Part shown: positions 18,501 to 26,312 of the stretch, in pieces | Position numbering within the stretch: position 1 is the stretch's first letter | Layout: each line of letters starts with the position of its first letter | Source of the DNA: Propionibacteriaceae bacterium | Lineage (GTDB): Bacteria; Actinomycetota; Actinomycetes; Propionibacteriales; Propionibacteriaceae | Assembly (NCBI GenBank): GCA_020846255.1 | Contig: JADLEH010000099.1 | Location: forward strand, 1 to 40,774 | DNA: 40,774 bases | Reading direction: 5' to 3' | Program-made: the position numbers and the translations under genes | Notes under the pieces: model-generated | Database searches by the model: none | Seen by the model: the letters and a program-made list of their open reading frames with translations, nothing else | Told to the model about the DNA's origin: nothing

Positions 18501-19144
18501 CCGCGGATGTAGGGGTGCTCCGGTGAGAGGGCGCGGCCACGGTGGGCGCGCACCAGCTGCTCCGGCACCAGCTGCAGCAGCTCCGCGTCGGTGAGCAGCT
18601 CGACGCTGTTCTCCTCATGGCTGGTGCGGAAGCCGTCGAAGAAGTGCACGAACGGCACCCGGGACTTCATGGTGGCCAACTGCGAGATGGCTGCCATGTC
18701 ATGGGCCTCCTGCACGCTGGAGGAGTTCAGCATGGCGAAGCCGGTCTGGCGGACGGCCATCACGTCCTGGTGATCGCCGTAGATGCTCAGGCCCTGGGCC
18801 GCCAGCGACCGCGCTGCGACATTCAGCACCATCGAGGTCAGCTCGCCGGCGATCTTGTACATGTTCGGGATCATCAACAGCAGGCCCTGCGACGCCGTGA
18901 AGGTCGTGCTCAGCGCACCGCCCTGCAACGCGCCGTGCAGCGCACCGGCCGCGCCACCCTCGGACTGCATCTCGATGACGGTCGGCACCGTGCCGTACAC
19001 GTTCGGCTGGCCCTTGGCCGACCACTCGTCGGCCAGCTCGGCCATCGTCGAGGACGGCGTGATTGGGTAGATGCTGCACAGCTCGTTGAGACGGTAGGAC
19101 GCCGAGGCAGCGGCCTCGTTCCCGTCGATGATCACGCGGCTCAT
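15557..19144 (-). CDS. nifJ: Pyruvate:ferredoxin (flavodoxin) oxidoreductase
   Basis: This single-chain, 1195-residue enzyme oxidises pyruvate and CoA to acetyl-CoA and CO2, passing electrons to ferredoxin or flavodoxin. The domain order is standard. The N-terminal pyrimidine domain has SIYPITPSSTMAELADEW. Two ferredoxin motifs follow, CIQCGNCAFVCPH near residue 697 and CTGCGLCVEACPVK near 753. The proximal-cluster cysteines are in CSGCGETPY (about 825) and NATGCSSIYGG. The ThDP site is GDGWAYDIGSAG (about 974), with VYSNTGGQASKSTP after it. The ATG at 19144 overlaps the stop of the GltD-like gene by four bases, so the two are translationally coupled. The enzyme is intact, oxygen-sensitive in most hosts, and unusual inside a sugar-acid gene array. 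Confidence 0.95.
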   Translation of the reverse strand: MSRVIIDGNEAAASASYRLNELCSIYPITPSSTMAELADEWSAKGQPNVYGTVPTVIEMQSEGGAAGALHGALQGGALSTTFTASQGLLLMIPNMYKIAGELTSMVLNVAARSLAAQGLSIYGDHQDVMAVRQTGFAMLNSSSVQEAHDMAAISQLATMKSRVPFVHFFDGFRTSHEENSVELLTDAELLQLVPEQLVRAHRGRALSPEHPYIRGTAQNPDTYFQGRESVNPYYNAVPGIVSEAMGTFAGISGRAYDLVEYYGDPEAERVIVIMGSGAHTVRSTVAYLNAHGEKVGVLQIRLYRPFPTAQVLAAIPATARALAIMDRTKEPGSGGEPLFLDVAAAMGEAYATGARRATSGSGSGMPLLVGGRYGLSSKEFTPAMVVGVFEELAKASPRPRFTIGINDDVTMLSLDYDPTLDLEDPATLRAVFYGLGSDGTVGANKNSIKILGGIEDTYAQGYFVYDSKKSGSRTVSHLRFGPNPIEAPYLVSQAGFIGCHHWSILERVDVLEFARPGTILLINTAYEAAETFAHLPEPMQRKIIDLGIELWAIDANLVARKAGMGKRTNTVLQTCFFAISKVLPREAAIEEVKRTIRKTYARKGEDVVLKNEAAVDASVENLHRVPVPLATIGEGAMIPPVPADAPEFVRNVTASMLLGTGDQLPVSALPVDGTYPSGTTKYEKRNISDIIAEWDAEGCIQCGNCAFVCPHAVLRAKYYTSSALDGAPEGFGSAPLNAAGFPGSRYTLQVYAEDCTGCGLCVEACPVKPLGTGGVRKAINLTPVADRSKEIENVKFFETIPVNRRSRVDFANVRGTQFLEPLFEFSGACSGCGETPYLKLLTQLFGGRATVANATGCSSIYGGNLPTTPWSSNKYGRGPAWSNSLFEDNAEFGLGLRLAADLHTATARRRLEALREELGDDAVSTILDAPQQYESELSQQRARVDALKGQLDTMSGPLVEDLRSVADHLLRRSVWIVGGDGWAYDIGSAGVDHVLASGRNVNILVLDTEVYSNTGGQASKSTPMGAVAKFAAAGKGTTKKDMALQATAYGNVYVARVAMGGDPQQTLTAFREAEAYDGPSLILAYSHCIAHGIDMRKGLDQQYAAVASGHWPLMRYNPVLRIAGKNPFMLDSPRPRMPLKDYHAQELRFRMLMNSDPDSGERLLAMGQEQVNRRWAEYEEMATRGADRFAEVAKP

Positions 19145-20766
19145 CGGAGCTCCTCGATCATGGCGATGGCGTGCACGGGGCACTGGCCGTAACACGTGGC
19201 GCAGCCCGTGCACTTGTCGTAGTCGAACCGGTATCTCAGCCCCTTGCCGAGCTTGATCACCGCGTCCTCCGGGCAGGCCCCGAGGCAACCGTCGCACTCG
19301 AAGCAGTTGCCGCAGGACAGGCAGCGGGCAGCCTCAACGTGCGCCTGGTCGTCGGTCAGGCCCCCGACGATCTCGTCGAAGTCCGTGATCCGCTCCGACG
19401 GTTCGAGCTCCGGCTGGGTGTTGCGGCGGGCATCGCCGAAGTACCAGAGATTCAGCTTCTCGAAGTCGGCCAGGTCGTGCTTGGGCCGGTCGGACGCATC
19501 GCGCCCGGCGAGCCAGGCGTCGATCTGGGTTGCGGCCCGCTTGCCGTGACCGACGCCGACGGTGACGGTGCGCTCGGACGGGACGGCGTCGCCGCCGGCG
19601 AAGATGCCGGGGGCGTTGGTCATCAGCGTGCGGGGGTCGACCTGCACAACGTCGTGCTCGAAGTGCATGCCGGGAATGCGGCGCAGGAAGTTGGAATCGG
19701 TCTCCTGGCCGAGGGCGAGGATCACGGTGTCGGCCTCGAGCTTCTCGAACCGGCCGGTGCCACGCGCCTTTCCGCTCTCGTCGAGCTCCATGATCTCGAC
19801 GGTCAGGTCGCCCTCGTCGAGGGAGCTGATGGTGCGCAGCCAGTTCATCTTCACGCCCTCGCGCAGGGCACCTTCACGCTCCTCCGCGTGAGCCGGCATC
19901 TGCTCCTCGGTGCGGCGGTAGACGATGATCGACTCCTCCGCACCGAGCCGGCGGGCCACGCGGGCCGCGTCCATCGCGGTGTTGCCGCCGCCGTAAATGG
20001 CCACCTTGCGTCCGATCAGGGGACGCTCGCCGGACGCGACGTCGCGCAGGAAGCTGACCGCGTCCATGATCTTGGAGGCGTCGCGGTTGGGGATGTCGAC
20101 CCGCTTGGACAGGTGCGCGCCGATCGCGACGAAGGAGGCCTCGAAGCCACCTTCCGCCTGGTCGGCCAGCAGGTCCTTGACGGTGTAGTTGTTCACGATC
20201 CGCACGCCCATGTCCAGAAGTCGGGAGACCTCCGCGTCCAGGACATCGCGGGGCAGCCGGTACTCCGGAATGCCGTAGCGCATCATGCCGCCGGGGGAGT
20301 CGGAGGAATCACGGATCTCCACCTCGTGACCCATCCGGGCCAGCTGGTAGGCAGCGCTCAGGCCAGAAGGGCCGGCGCCGATCACCAGGACGCGACGGCC
20401 GGTGGAGAAGCGGGGCTTCTCGAAGGTCCAGCCCCGCTCGATCGCGAGGTCACCGAGGTACCGCTCCACGGAATGGATCGATACCGAACCGTCCAGCTCG
20501 ACACGGTTGCAGGCCGCCTCGCACGGGTGGTAGCAGACCCGACCGTGGATGGCGGGGAACGGGTTGTTCTTCACGAGCTCACGCCAGGCGGCCTCTTCCT
20601 GGCCCGCCTTCACCAGCCGGAGCCACTCCTGGATGTTCTCCCCAGCGGGGCAACCGCTGTTGCACGGCGGGAGGAGATCGACGTAGACCGGCATCCGGGA
20701 GCGGATCGGGGCGACACGCCCACCTTCAACTGCCAGGTCTGGGAGCTCCGTGATGTCGCGCGCCAT
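19141..20766 (-). CDS. GltD-like FAD/NAD(P) oxidoreductase with C-terminal ferredoxin domain
   Basis: This is a 541-residue flavoprotein related to the glutamate synthase small subunit. An N-terminal Fe-S domain (CNSGCPAGENI near 35, then GRVCYHPCEAACNR near 75) is followed by the FAD site VLVIGAGPSGLSAAY (about 125) and the NAD(P) site VAIYGGGNTAMDAARVARR (about 257). A C-terminal two-cluster ferredoxin module has CLSCGNCFECDGCLGACPED near 481 and CTGCATCYGQCPVHAI near 519. No GltB partner is present. Coupling to nifJ suggests it passes electrons between pyruvate-reduced ferredoxin and NAD(P). This is inference from context; other related proteins reduce other acceptors. Confidence 0.88.
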   Translation of the reverse strand: MARDITELPDLAVEGGRVAPIRSRMPVYVDLLPPCNSGCPAGENIQEWLRLVKAGQEEAAWRELVKNNPFPAIHGRVCYHPCEAACNRVELDGSVSIHSVERYLGDLAIERGWTFEKPRFSTGRRVLVIGAGPSGLSAAYQLARMGHEVEIRDSSDSPGGMMRYGIPEYRLPRDVLDAEVSRLLDMGVRIVNNYTVKDLLADQAEGGFEASFVAIGAHLSKRVDIPNRDASKIMDAVSFLRDVASGERPLIGRKVAIYGGGNTAMDAARVARRLGAEESIIVYRRTEEQMPAHAEEREGALREGVKMNWLRTISSLDEGDLTVEIMELDESGKARGTGRFEKLEADTVILALGQETDSNFLRRIPGMHFEHDVVQVDPRTLMTNAPGIFAGGDAVPSERTVTVGVGHGKRAATQIDAWLAGRDASDRPKHDLADFEKLNLWYFGDARRNTQPELEPSERITDFDEIVGGLTDDQAHVEAARCLSCGNCFECDGCLGACPEDAVIKLGKGLRYRFDYDKCTGCATCYGQCPVHAIAMIEELR

Positions 20767-20800
20767 GGGCCGCCCTTCAGTGCGTGATTACTGGTGATTA

Positions 20801-21835
20801 CTACCGTTTGCCCGCGCGAGCGCCCTGAACCTCAACCAGCACTTTCATCGCCGCTCCTGACGCGGTCAACGCGAATGCCGTCTGGAGATCCATCAGTGGG
20901 ACGACTCTCGTGATCAGTGCTTCGGTTGGAATGGCTCCGTTAGCGATCATCTCGATTGCTACCTCGAAATCCTCGCGCCGATAGACTCGCGCACCGACCA
21001 GTCTGAGTTCGCGCCAAAACACCCGCTGCAAATTGACCTCTCGCGGCTTCGGGTGGATCGCGACGACGACGAGTGTGCCATCGACTCGAACAAGGTCAGT
21101 TGCAGCAAGCACGGCCGCCGCCGCTCCCGAGACCTCGAAGACAACATCGGCGCCGGCCTCCGCAGTCCAGCTGTTGACCCAGGCGGCTTGATCCACCTCA
21201 CGCGGGTCGAGCGCAGTGAATCCCAGGCCTTCGATGAGTTCGCGCCTCCGGGCATCCAGTTCGAACACGACGATCTCTGCTCCGCGGCTGCGAGCGACGG
21301 TCGCGATGAGGACACCGATCGGGCCGCCACCGATAACGACGACGTGGTCGCCCGCTTCGAGGTTCGAGCGGTAGACATCGTGAACTGCAACAGCGGTCGG
21401 CTCGGCGAGAGCCGCGGCCTGGAGGGAGACCCCCGCGGGCAATGCGAGCAGGGTTTCGGCCGGGACGTTCCAGAACTCCTGCAGGGCGCCGGGAGTGTCG
21501 ATACCGATGAAGTTGAGTTGTTGGCAGACATGGTTGTTGCCCGCGCGGCAGGCCGGACAGGTGCCGTCCCACTGCAGCGGCATGACAGTGACCGGATCGC
21601 CGACCACCCATCCAGTCACACCCTCGCCAATCGCATCAACGACGCCGCTCATCTCGTGCCCGATCACCGCAGGCATCGTCACTCGAGCGTCCATCGCGCC
21701 GTGCAGGATGTGAAGGTCCGTCCCACAGATCCCGACGTAAGCAACCCTCACTCGAACGCAGCCCGCGCCAGGAGTTTCCGGCTCGGAGTCAACAACCGTC
21801 AGCCTCTCATCACCCGTGTAAACGCCAGAAAGCAT
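20801..21835 (-). CDS. Zinc-dependent MDR alcohol/polyol dehydrogenase
   Basis: This is a 344-residue medium-chain dehydrogenase of the sorbitol/threonine dehydrogenase type. It has GICGTDLHILHG and IGHEMSGVV, the catalytic-zinc Cys and His-Glu, and the NAD(P) motif VIGGGPIGVLIA near 168. The structural-zinc lobe holds three cysteines in place of the usual four (TCPACRAGNNHVC). It likely oxidises a hydroxyl of a sugar acid or polyol in the same route as the enolase-superfamily enzyme 34 bases upstream in the transcript. The substrate cannot be read from the sequence. The gene after it in the transcript is the GltD-like flavoprotein (34 bases), consistent with one operon ending in nifJ. Confidence 0.86.
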   Translation of the reverse strand: MLSGVYTGDERLTVVDSEPETPGAGCVRVRVAYVGICGTDLHILHGAMDARVTMPAVIGHEMSGVVDAIGEGVTGWVVGDPVTVMPLQWDGTCPACRAGNNHVCQQLNFIGIDTPGALQEFWNVPAETLLALPAGVSLQAAALAEPTAVAVHDVYRSNLEAGDHVVVIGGGPIGVLIATVARSRGAEIVVFELDARRRELIEGLGFTALDPREVDQAAWVNSWTAEAGADVVFEVSGAAAAVLAATDLVRVDGTLVVVAIHPKPREVNLQRVFWRELRLVGARVYRREDFEVAIEMIANGAIPTEALITRVVPLMDLQTAFALTASGAAMKVLVEVQGARAGKR

Positions 21836-21869
21836 GTCAGTTCCTCTTCCTCTTCAGAGTGCCGTTGAC

Positions 21870-22958
21870 CTAGACGACTCGACGCGCGTCAATCGCGTCG
21901 TCGTCCCAATCGATGCCAAGACCGGGCATCACGGGCGCAATGGCCCACCCATCGCAGATTTCAAAGCTCGACTGCGTAACTGCTCTCAGCTGCGGGATGT
22001 GCTCCACGTATGCACCGTTGGGAACGGCAGCGGCAAGACTCACATGCAGCTCCATGAGGAAATGTGGGCAGACAGCCGTGTTGAAGGCCTCCGCCATGTG
22101 AGCAGTCTTCAACCAAGGCGTGATCCCGCCGATGCGCGCCACGTCCACCTGGACGATCCCGGCAGCTCCGCGCTGGAGATACTCGCGGAAGTGGCCCAGT
22201 GAGTACATGGACTCGCCCACCGCGATGGGAATCGAGGTCGAGCGAGCCAGCCGAACGTGGCCGTCAACGTCCTCGGCCGGGAGCGGCTCCTCGAACCAAG
22301 CGAGGTCGTGTGGCGCGAATGCTGCAGCGCGACGGATTGCCTCTGCTGCGGTGAAGGCCTGATTCGCGTCAACCATGATGTCGAACTCGGAACCAACGGC
22401 GGCCCGTACGGCGCCAATGCGATCGGCGTCCTCCGCCGCGGACGGCTTGCCGACCTTGATCTTGGCGCCCCGAAGCCCACGTGCCTTCGAGTCGAGGGCG
22501 CCGGCCACCAGGTCCTCCGCGCTGAGGTGAAGCCAGCCGCCTTCGGTGTCATATAGGGGAACCCGACTCGACATCCCGCCGGCGGTCTTCCACAGGGGCT
22601 CGCCATTCCGTTTGGACCGGAGGTCCCATAGCGCGGTGTCGATCGATGCGATGGCCAGCGCGGTGATGACTCCGACGCTCGTTGCCCGCGACGAGTCGTA
22701 CACCTTCCGCCACAAACGTTCGACGTCGCGAGAATCCTCACCAACAAGGAGGTTCACGAAGTGCTCGTTCAGCATCGCGAGCACAGCCTTGCCGCCGGTG
22801 CCGATCGTGTACGAATAGCCGCGGCCACGCAGGCCGTCATCGGTGACGATGTCGACAAAGATGGTTTCCTGTTTGATGAAGCTCTGCATCGCGTCGGTCC
22901 GAAGCGTTTCCACCTCGATGTCGGCCAGGAACGCTGACGCCCCAATGATCTTGCTCAT
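21870..22958 (-). CDS. Mandelate racemase-subgroup enolase-superfamily enzyme (probable acid-sugar dehydratase)
   Basis: This is a 362-residue protein with the complete mandelate-racemase catalytic set at matching spacing. Lys166-x-Lys168 lies in AKIKVGK, the metal ligands are Asp197 (VDANQ), Glu223 (WFEEP) and Glu249 (VGES), and the general-base dyad is Asp272 and His299 (CPHF), with Glu319 at the end of the barrel. In this subgroup the Lys and the His-Asp dyad allow either racemisation or dehydration of acid sugars. Dehydration of an aldonate is more likely here, given the lactonase, dehydrogenases and sugar importer. It begins a tight four-gene run ending in nifJ. The ATG at 22958 is used; the upstream ribosome-binding site is weak. 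Confidence 0.86.
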   Translation of the reverse strand: MSKIIGASAFLADIEVETLRTDAMQSFIKQETIFVDIVTDDGLRGRGYSYTIGTGGKAVLAMLNEHFVNLLVGEDSRDVERLWRKVYDSSRATSVGVITALAIASIDTALWDLRSKRNGEPLWKTAGGMSSRVPLYDTEGGWLHLSAEDLVAGALDSKARGLRGAKIKVGKPSAAEDADRIGAVRAAVGSEFDIMVDANQAFTAAEAIRRAAAFAPHDLAWFEEPLPAEDVDGHVRLARSTSIPIAVGESMYSLGHFREYLQRGAAGIVQVDVARIGGITPWLKTAHMAEAFNTAVCPHFLMELHVSLAAAVPNGAYVEHIPQLRAVTQSSFEICDGWAIAPVMPGLGIDWDDDAIDARRVV

Positions 22959-23591
22959 GCTCGTATGTCACTTCTCTCGCTAGGCAAATCGACTTCAACC
23001 GAAATGTGCGCGGCAGTTCAACCACATCCGTTTCGGACCGTCCGGAACTCGCACCGACACCGCCAGGTGGCCTCAGCGCCCGCCGACCTCACGCCACGCT
23101 GGCGGCCGCTCCTCCAAACCCGGAGAACAGTGATAGCCCGCATAGCTGATGCCTGGTTTCGTCTCGTCTTGCAGAATCCTATTGGATTCGAGGGAATCAT
23201 GCAAGCTATTCGCCTCGTCTGTAGGCGGACAGGCGGCACGGCGCGCCGCCGGAAACGGACCAACTGGAGGCACCTTGCCTTCCCGGGGTTCATGCCCGTG
23301 GGCTTGCTTTGTGGGCCGCAGGCAATGGAGCACGGCGGCGGCATCCAGGAGCCGCCGGCACGGCTGGCTTCACCTGAGCCTCGAGGAGGGGGCTGCGCAG
23401 GCCGCGCGCGGCGAGTAGCAACCCGCGAGCACACGCGCTCAACCACCATGCTCGATCGATCGCTCGAGCGACCAGCGACGCCGCTACGTGGTTTAGTCCT
23501 ACGTCGGGATACAAGGCACTGAGAATCCCTCGAGCGGCGGCCTTGACGCAGCGCATCCCCGATTCGGGTCGTCGCTCGGTGGTGGCTGCCG
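22959..23591. other. Intergenic region between GntR gene and enolase-superfamily operon
   Basis: These 633 bases contain no gene I can support. A minus-strand frame (23290-23556, RGILSALYPDVGLNHVAASL) has protein-like composition but no recognisable family or start signal, and may be a fossil. A self-complementary patch, tcgatcgatcgctcgagcga, lies near 23453-23472. The promoter and any GntR operator for the 22958-15557 operon should lie in the part close to 22960. Confidence 0.5.
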
Positions 23592-24263
23592 CTAACTCCC
23601 CGAGTCCCGGAAAGCGGTTACCGATCGAGCGTAGGACAAGCGTAGATGCTCTGATGCGGCTTCCGCGGCCGCGTCAGGGTCACACCGATGGATCGCCTCC
23701 GCGATCGCTTTATGCTCGTCTGCGGTGTTGCCAGCACTGTTGCCGGTGTACTCGAGCCGGTAGATGTGCAGATGGCAATGTGTCTGCCAATATGACTGCC
23801 GCACCCAGGAGTTCTCCGTGGCCTCCATGATCAGCGAATGGAACCGGGCGTCATGAGCGAACGTGGTTTCCCGGGTGGGTGTGCCGCTCGCGAGCGCACG
23901 CTCGAACTCGGCCAGCTCGTCGGTGAGCATCCTGGCGGGATTAATAAGGCGCCCAACTGCCACGGATCTCGCCGCCCAGGGTTCGACGAGGAGTCGGAAC
24001 TCATACAGTTGACGAAACTCCTCGAAGCTCAGCCGGGCTGTCGCCGCCGGGCCCCGGCCCGGGGTGGTGACGACGAGGTTGTCGCCCTCGAGCCGACCGA
24101 TGGCTTCTCGCACGGGCGTTGCCGACACACCCAGTTCACGGGCTAGGCGCTCGATGTTGAGCTTCGCTCCGGGCGCGATCCGGCCGTCCATCAGCCAGGA
24201 CTGAAGTGTGCTGTAAACGTCGTTCGACGCTGACTTCTGCGACCGCAGGGCCCTTTCGGACAT
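23592..24263 (-). CDS. GntR-family transcriptional regulator, FCD type
   Basis: This is a 223-residue regulator. The N-terminal GntR winged helix-turn-helix (VYSTLQSWLMDGRIAPGAKL, then LARELGVSATPVREAIGRLE) spans residues 15-65. The C-terminal all-helical FCD domain has the metal/ligand-binding histidines in FAHDARFHSLIM and TADEHKAIAEAI. FCD regulators usually sense sugar acids or other carboxylates. The open frame extends far upstream to 24857, but the ATG at 24263 has a good ggaggg signal and begins the conserved domain, so it is preferred. The gene lies within the array between lactonase and enolase-superfamily genes and likely controls it. Confidence 0.9.
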   Translation of the reverse strand: MSERALRSQKSASNDVYSTLQSWLMDGRIAPGAKLNIERLARELGVSATPVREAIGRLEGDNLVVTTPGRGPAATARLSFEEFRQLYEFRLLVEPWAARSVAVGRLINPARMLTDELAEFERALASGTPTRETTFAHDARFHSLIMEATENSWVRQSYWQTHCHLHIYRLEYTGNSAGNTADEHKAIAEAIHRCDPDAAAEAASEHLRLSYARSVTAFRDSGS

Positions 24264-24390
24264 CGCTGGATCCCTCCCTTGCGTCACCGGGCGCACTTGG
24301 TCGTCTGAACGCAACGCGACCTTACCCGCTCGGTCCGTTCCGCGTGCAAGACTCGGCGGAGCTGGCCAGGTAATGGTCTCGCCGTGCACC

Positions 24391-25296
24391 CTAAGCCTCG
24401 GCTTCGGGGGCGCCTTGAGCGTGTGGTTCAAAGGGCTTCTCCGCAATGCCCTGAACACCCGCATGAACCAGGAACACGGAGCCGGCGAGGCGCCGTCCGG
24501 TGCTGTCGTCGTTGGGGCTTTGGGCTGAAGTGATCGCGAGCATGTCGAGGTCCGGTCCCACGAACATGCAGCTGGTAGGGCGCCGAACCGGGAGGCGCAG
24601 CGTCTCGACAACTCCTCCATCAGGGGTATATCTGACGACCTTCCCACCGTCCCATTTGGCACTCCAGATACATCCCTCGGCGTCCACCGTGAGACCGTCG
24701 GGAGTGCAGTTGTCCTCATCGACGGAGAAGGCTTCTCGAGCGCTGATGTCACCGCCGTCTGGCTCGAAGGCAAAGCTGTCGATTCGCCGGGTCGGCGAAT
24801 CGGCGAAGTACATACGGTCGGCTTGGGGACTCCAGCCCACTCCGTTGGAGACGACAACGCCGCTGAGCATGAGGGTCATGAACGTGCCGTCATAGCGGTA
24901 CAGGGCCGCGCTCGGGCTCGAGTTGTCCTCTCGGATGGTTCCAAACCACAGCCTCCCACGGCGGTCCGTCTTGCCGTCGTTGATCCGGTGGCCATCGGCA
25001 ATGATTGGGCCAGGGCTGGATGGCGCGAACTCGCCGGTGCTGGGGTCCAGCATTCGAAGCCCATCGGCAAGGCCCGTAATCAGTTTGCCGTCCACAGTCG
25101 GAACCACGAAGCCGACGTCGGATGGCGTGTGCCATTCGCGATAGCGAGAACCGTCGAGTGCGCACTGCCGGATCCTGCGACCCCAGATGTCCACCCAGGT
25201 GAGCAGGCCCTCAGCTCGCGACCACCATGGACCCTCACCCAGCTGGTCTCGCTCCTGAACCGGCAACAGTTCGTAGCGGGTTTGGTAGGTACCCAT
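24391..25296 (-). CDS. SMP-30/gluconolactonase-family lactonase
   Basis: This is a six-bladed beta-propeller lactonase of 301 residues. The expected divalent-metal ligands are visible: Glu in QLGEGPWW near residue 20, Asn in SNGVGWSP near the middle, and Asp in TPDGLTVDAEG. It would hydrolyse a sugar lactone made by an aldose dehydrogenase into the free aldonate, the substrate type of the enolase-superfamily dehydratases nearby. The ATG at 25296 is chosen because aaggag lies about ten bases upstream; the open frame begins at a TTG at 25320. It follows the second permease gene by 56 bases, so it is in the transporter operon. Confidence 0.88.
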   Translation of the reverse strand: MGTYQTRYELLPVQERDQLGEGPWWSRAEGLLTWVDIWGRRIRQCALDGSRYREWHTPSDVGFVVPTVDGKLITGLADGLRMLDPSTGEFAPSSPGPIIADGHRINDGKTDRRGRLWFGTIREDNSSPSAALYRYDGTFMTLMLSGVVVSNGVGWSPQADRMYFADSPTRRIDSFAFEPDGGDISAREAFSVDEDNCTPDGLTVDAEGCIWSAKWDGGKVVRYTPDGGVVETLRLPVRRPTSCMFVGPDLDMLAITSAQSPNDDSTGRRLAGSVFLVHAGVQGIAEKPFEPHAQGAPEAEA

Positions 25297-25352
25297 CGCT
25301 GCCCATCTCCTTCTACTCAACTCGGATGCTTGGGGTGGCGGTCACGCGGACC

Positions 25353-26312
25353 TCAGGCAACCGCGACCGCAGCGGAGCGGCGCCGACTCGAGGCGAGTAC
25401 CGCAAGGAAGAGCACGGCGCCGTTCAGAATCATCTGAACACTTTGGGGCATGTTCATCGCCGACAGGACCCCATTGAGGATGACCGTGATGAGCACACCG
25501 CCTATGGCCCCCAGGTACCGCCCGCGGCCACCGAGAAGCGAGATTCCGCCGATCGCGGCGGCCGAGACCGATGCCATCTGGTAGGGATCGCCCATGCCCA
25601 GGTAGAGCTGGCCGAGGCGCCCAGCGAAGAGCACGCCAGCCAGACCGGCAAATAGCGCCGAGAGGCAGTATGCGGCGGCCGTCACCCGGCGAACCCGAAC
25701 ACCAGAGAAACGGGCCGCGTCGTAGCTGCTCCCGGTTGCATACACCTCACGGCCAAAGCGAGTTCGCGACAATGCGATCGATGCACCGATCGAGATCACG
25801 ACCCAGATGATGAGGAGAATCGAGATCCCACCCACGGTCTGTGTGGAAATGGCGGCGATCAAAGGTGGCTCTGCGCCCCCGGGCGTCCCGTTCGACAGCC
25901 CGACAAGCAATCCCTGAAAGATGACATTGGTGCCAATCGTCATGATCACGGGCGCGATACCCAAGTACGCCACACCGATTCCATTCACGAGCCCCATCAA
26001 CACGGCAAGACCGAGCACCAGCGGAAGCACCCAAACCAAAGCGTCATCGCGACCCCCCGACAGGACCGCCATGAGGAAGGCCGAATTCGTGAATACCCAT
26101 GGGATAGAGAGGTCCATGCCGCCAGTGAGGAGAACGATCGTCTGGCCGAGCGTCGCCAGTCCGAGGATCGCGGCCTGCGCGGAGAGGATCTTGAGGTTGC
26201 TTGGGTCGGCATAGCCGGGCCGCATGACCCAGACGAACACGAAAAGCGCAATTGCGACGGCATAGACCAGAATGGCTTGTGAGTGCTTCTCCCACGTAGC
26301 GCGTAAGTTCAT
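25353..26312 (-). CDS. Sugar ABC transporter permease (RbsC type)
   Basis: This is a 319-residue membrane protein of the BPD_transp_2 (ribose/xylose/AI-2) family with about nine hydrophobic segments. It has the family's GGMDLS motif near residue 64, and SGVRVRRVTAAAY and GGISLLGGRGRYLGAIGG in the C-terminal half. The ATG at 26312 overlaps the stop of the preceding permease gene by four bases. With the second permease it would form a heterodimeric channel powered by the RbsA-type ATPase. The C-terminus is basic (ASSRRRSAAVAVA). The transported sugar or sugar acid is not determined. Confidence 0.92.
   Translation of the reverse strand: MNLRATWEKHSQAILVYAVAIALFVFVWVMRPGYADPSNLKILSAQAAILGLATLGQTIVLLTGGMDLSIPWVFTNSAFLMAVLSGGRDDALVWVLPLVLGLAVLMGLVNGIGVAYLGIAPVIMTIGTNVIFQGLLVGLSNGTPGGAEPPLIAAISTQTVGGISILLIIWVVISIGASIALSRTRFGREVYATGSSYDAARFSGVRVRRVTAAAYCLSALFAGLAGVLFAGRLGQLYLGMGDPYQMASVSAAAIGGISLLGGRGRYLGAIGGVLITVILNGVLSAMNMPQSVQMILNGAVLFLAVLASSRRRSAAVAVA

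Noticed and set aside
19171..20787. Long plus-strand open frame of 538 codons
   Set aside because: It is an antisense shadow of the GltD-like gene, whose Fe-S and nucleotide motifs are unambiguous on the minus strand.
23290..23556. Minus-strand frame with protein-like stretch RGILSALYPDVGLNHVAAS
   Set aside because: There is no recognisable family, no start signal and no collinear continuation; at most it is a fossil.
24264..24857. N-terminal extension of the GntR regulator to 421 residues
   Set aside because: The extension overlaps the SMP-30 gene, has no regulator-like sequence, and the ATG at 24263 has a good ribosome-binding site at the start of the conserved domain.
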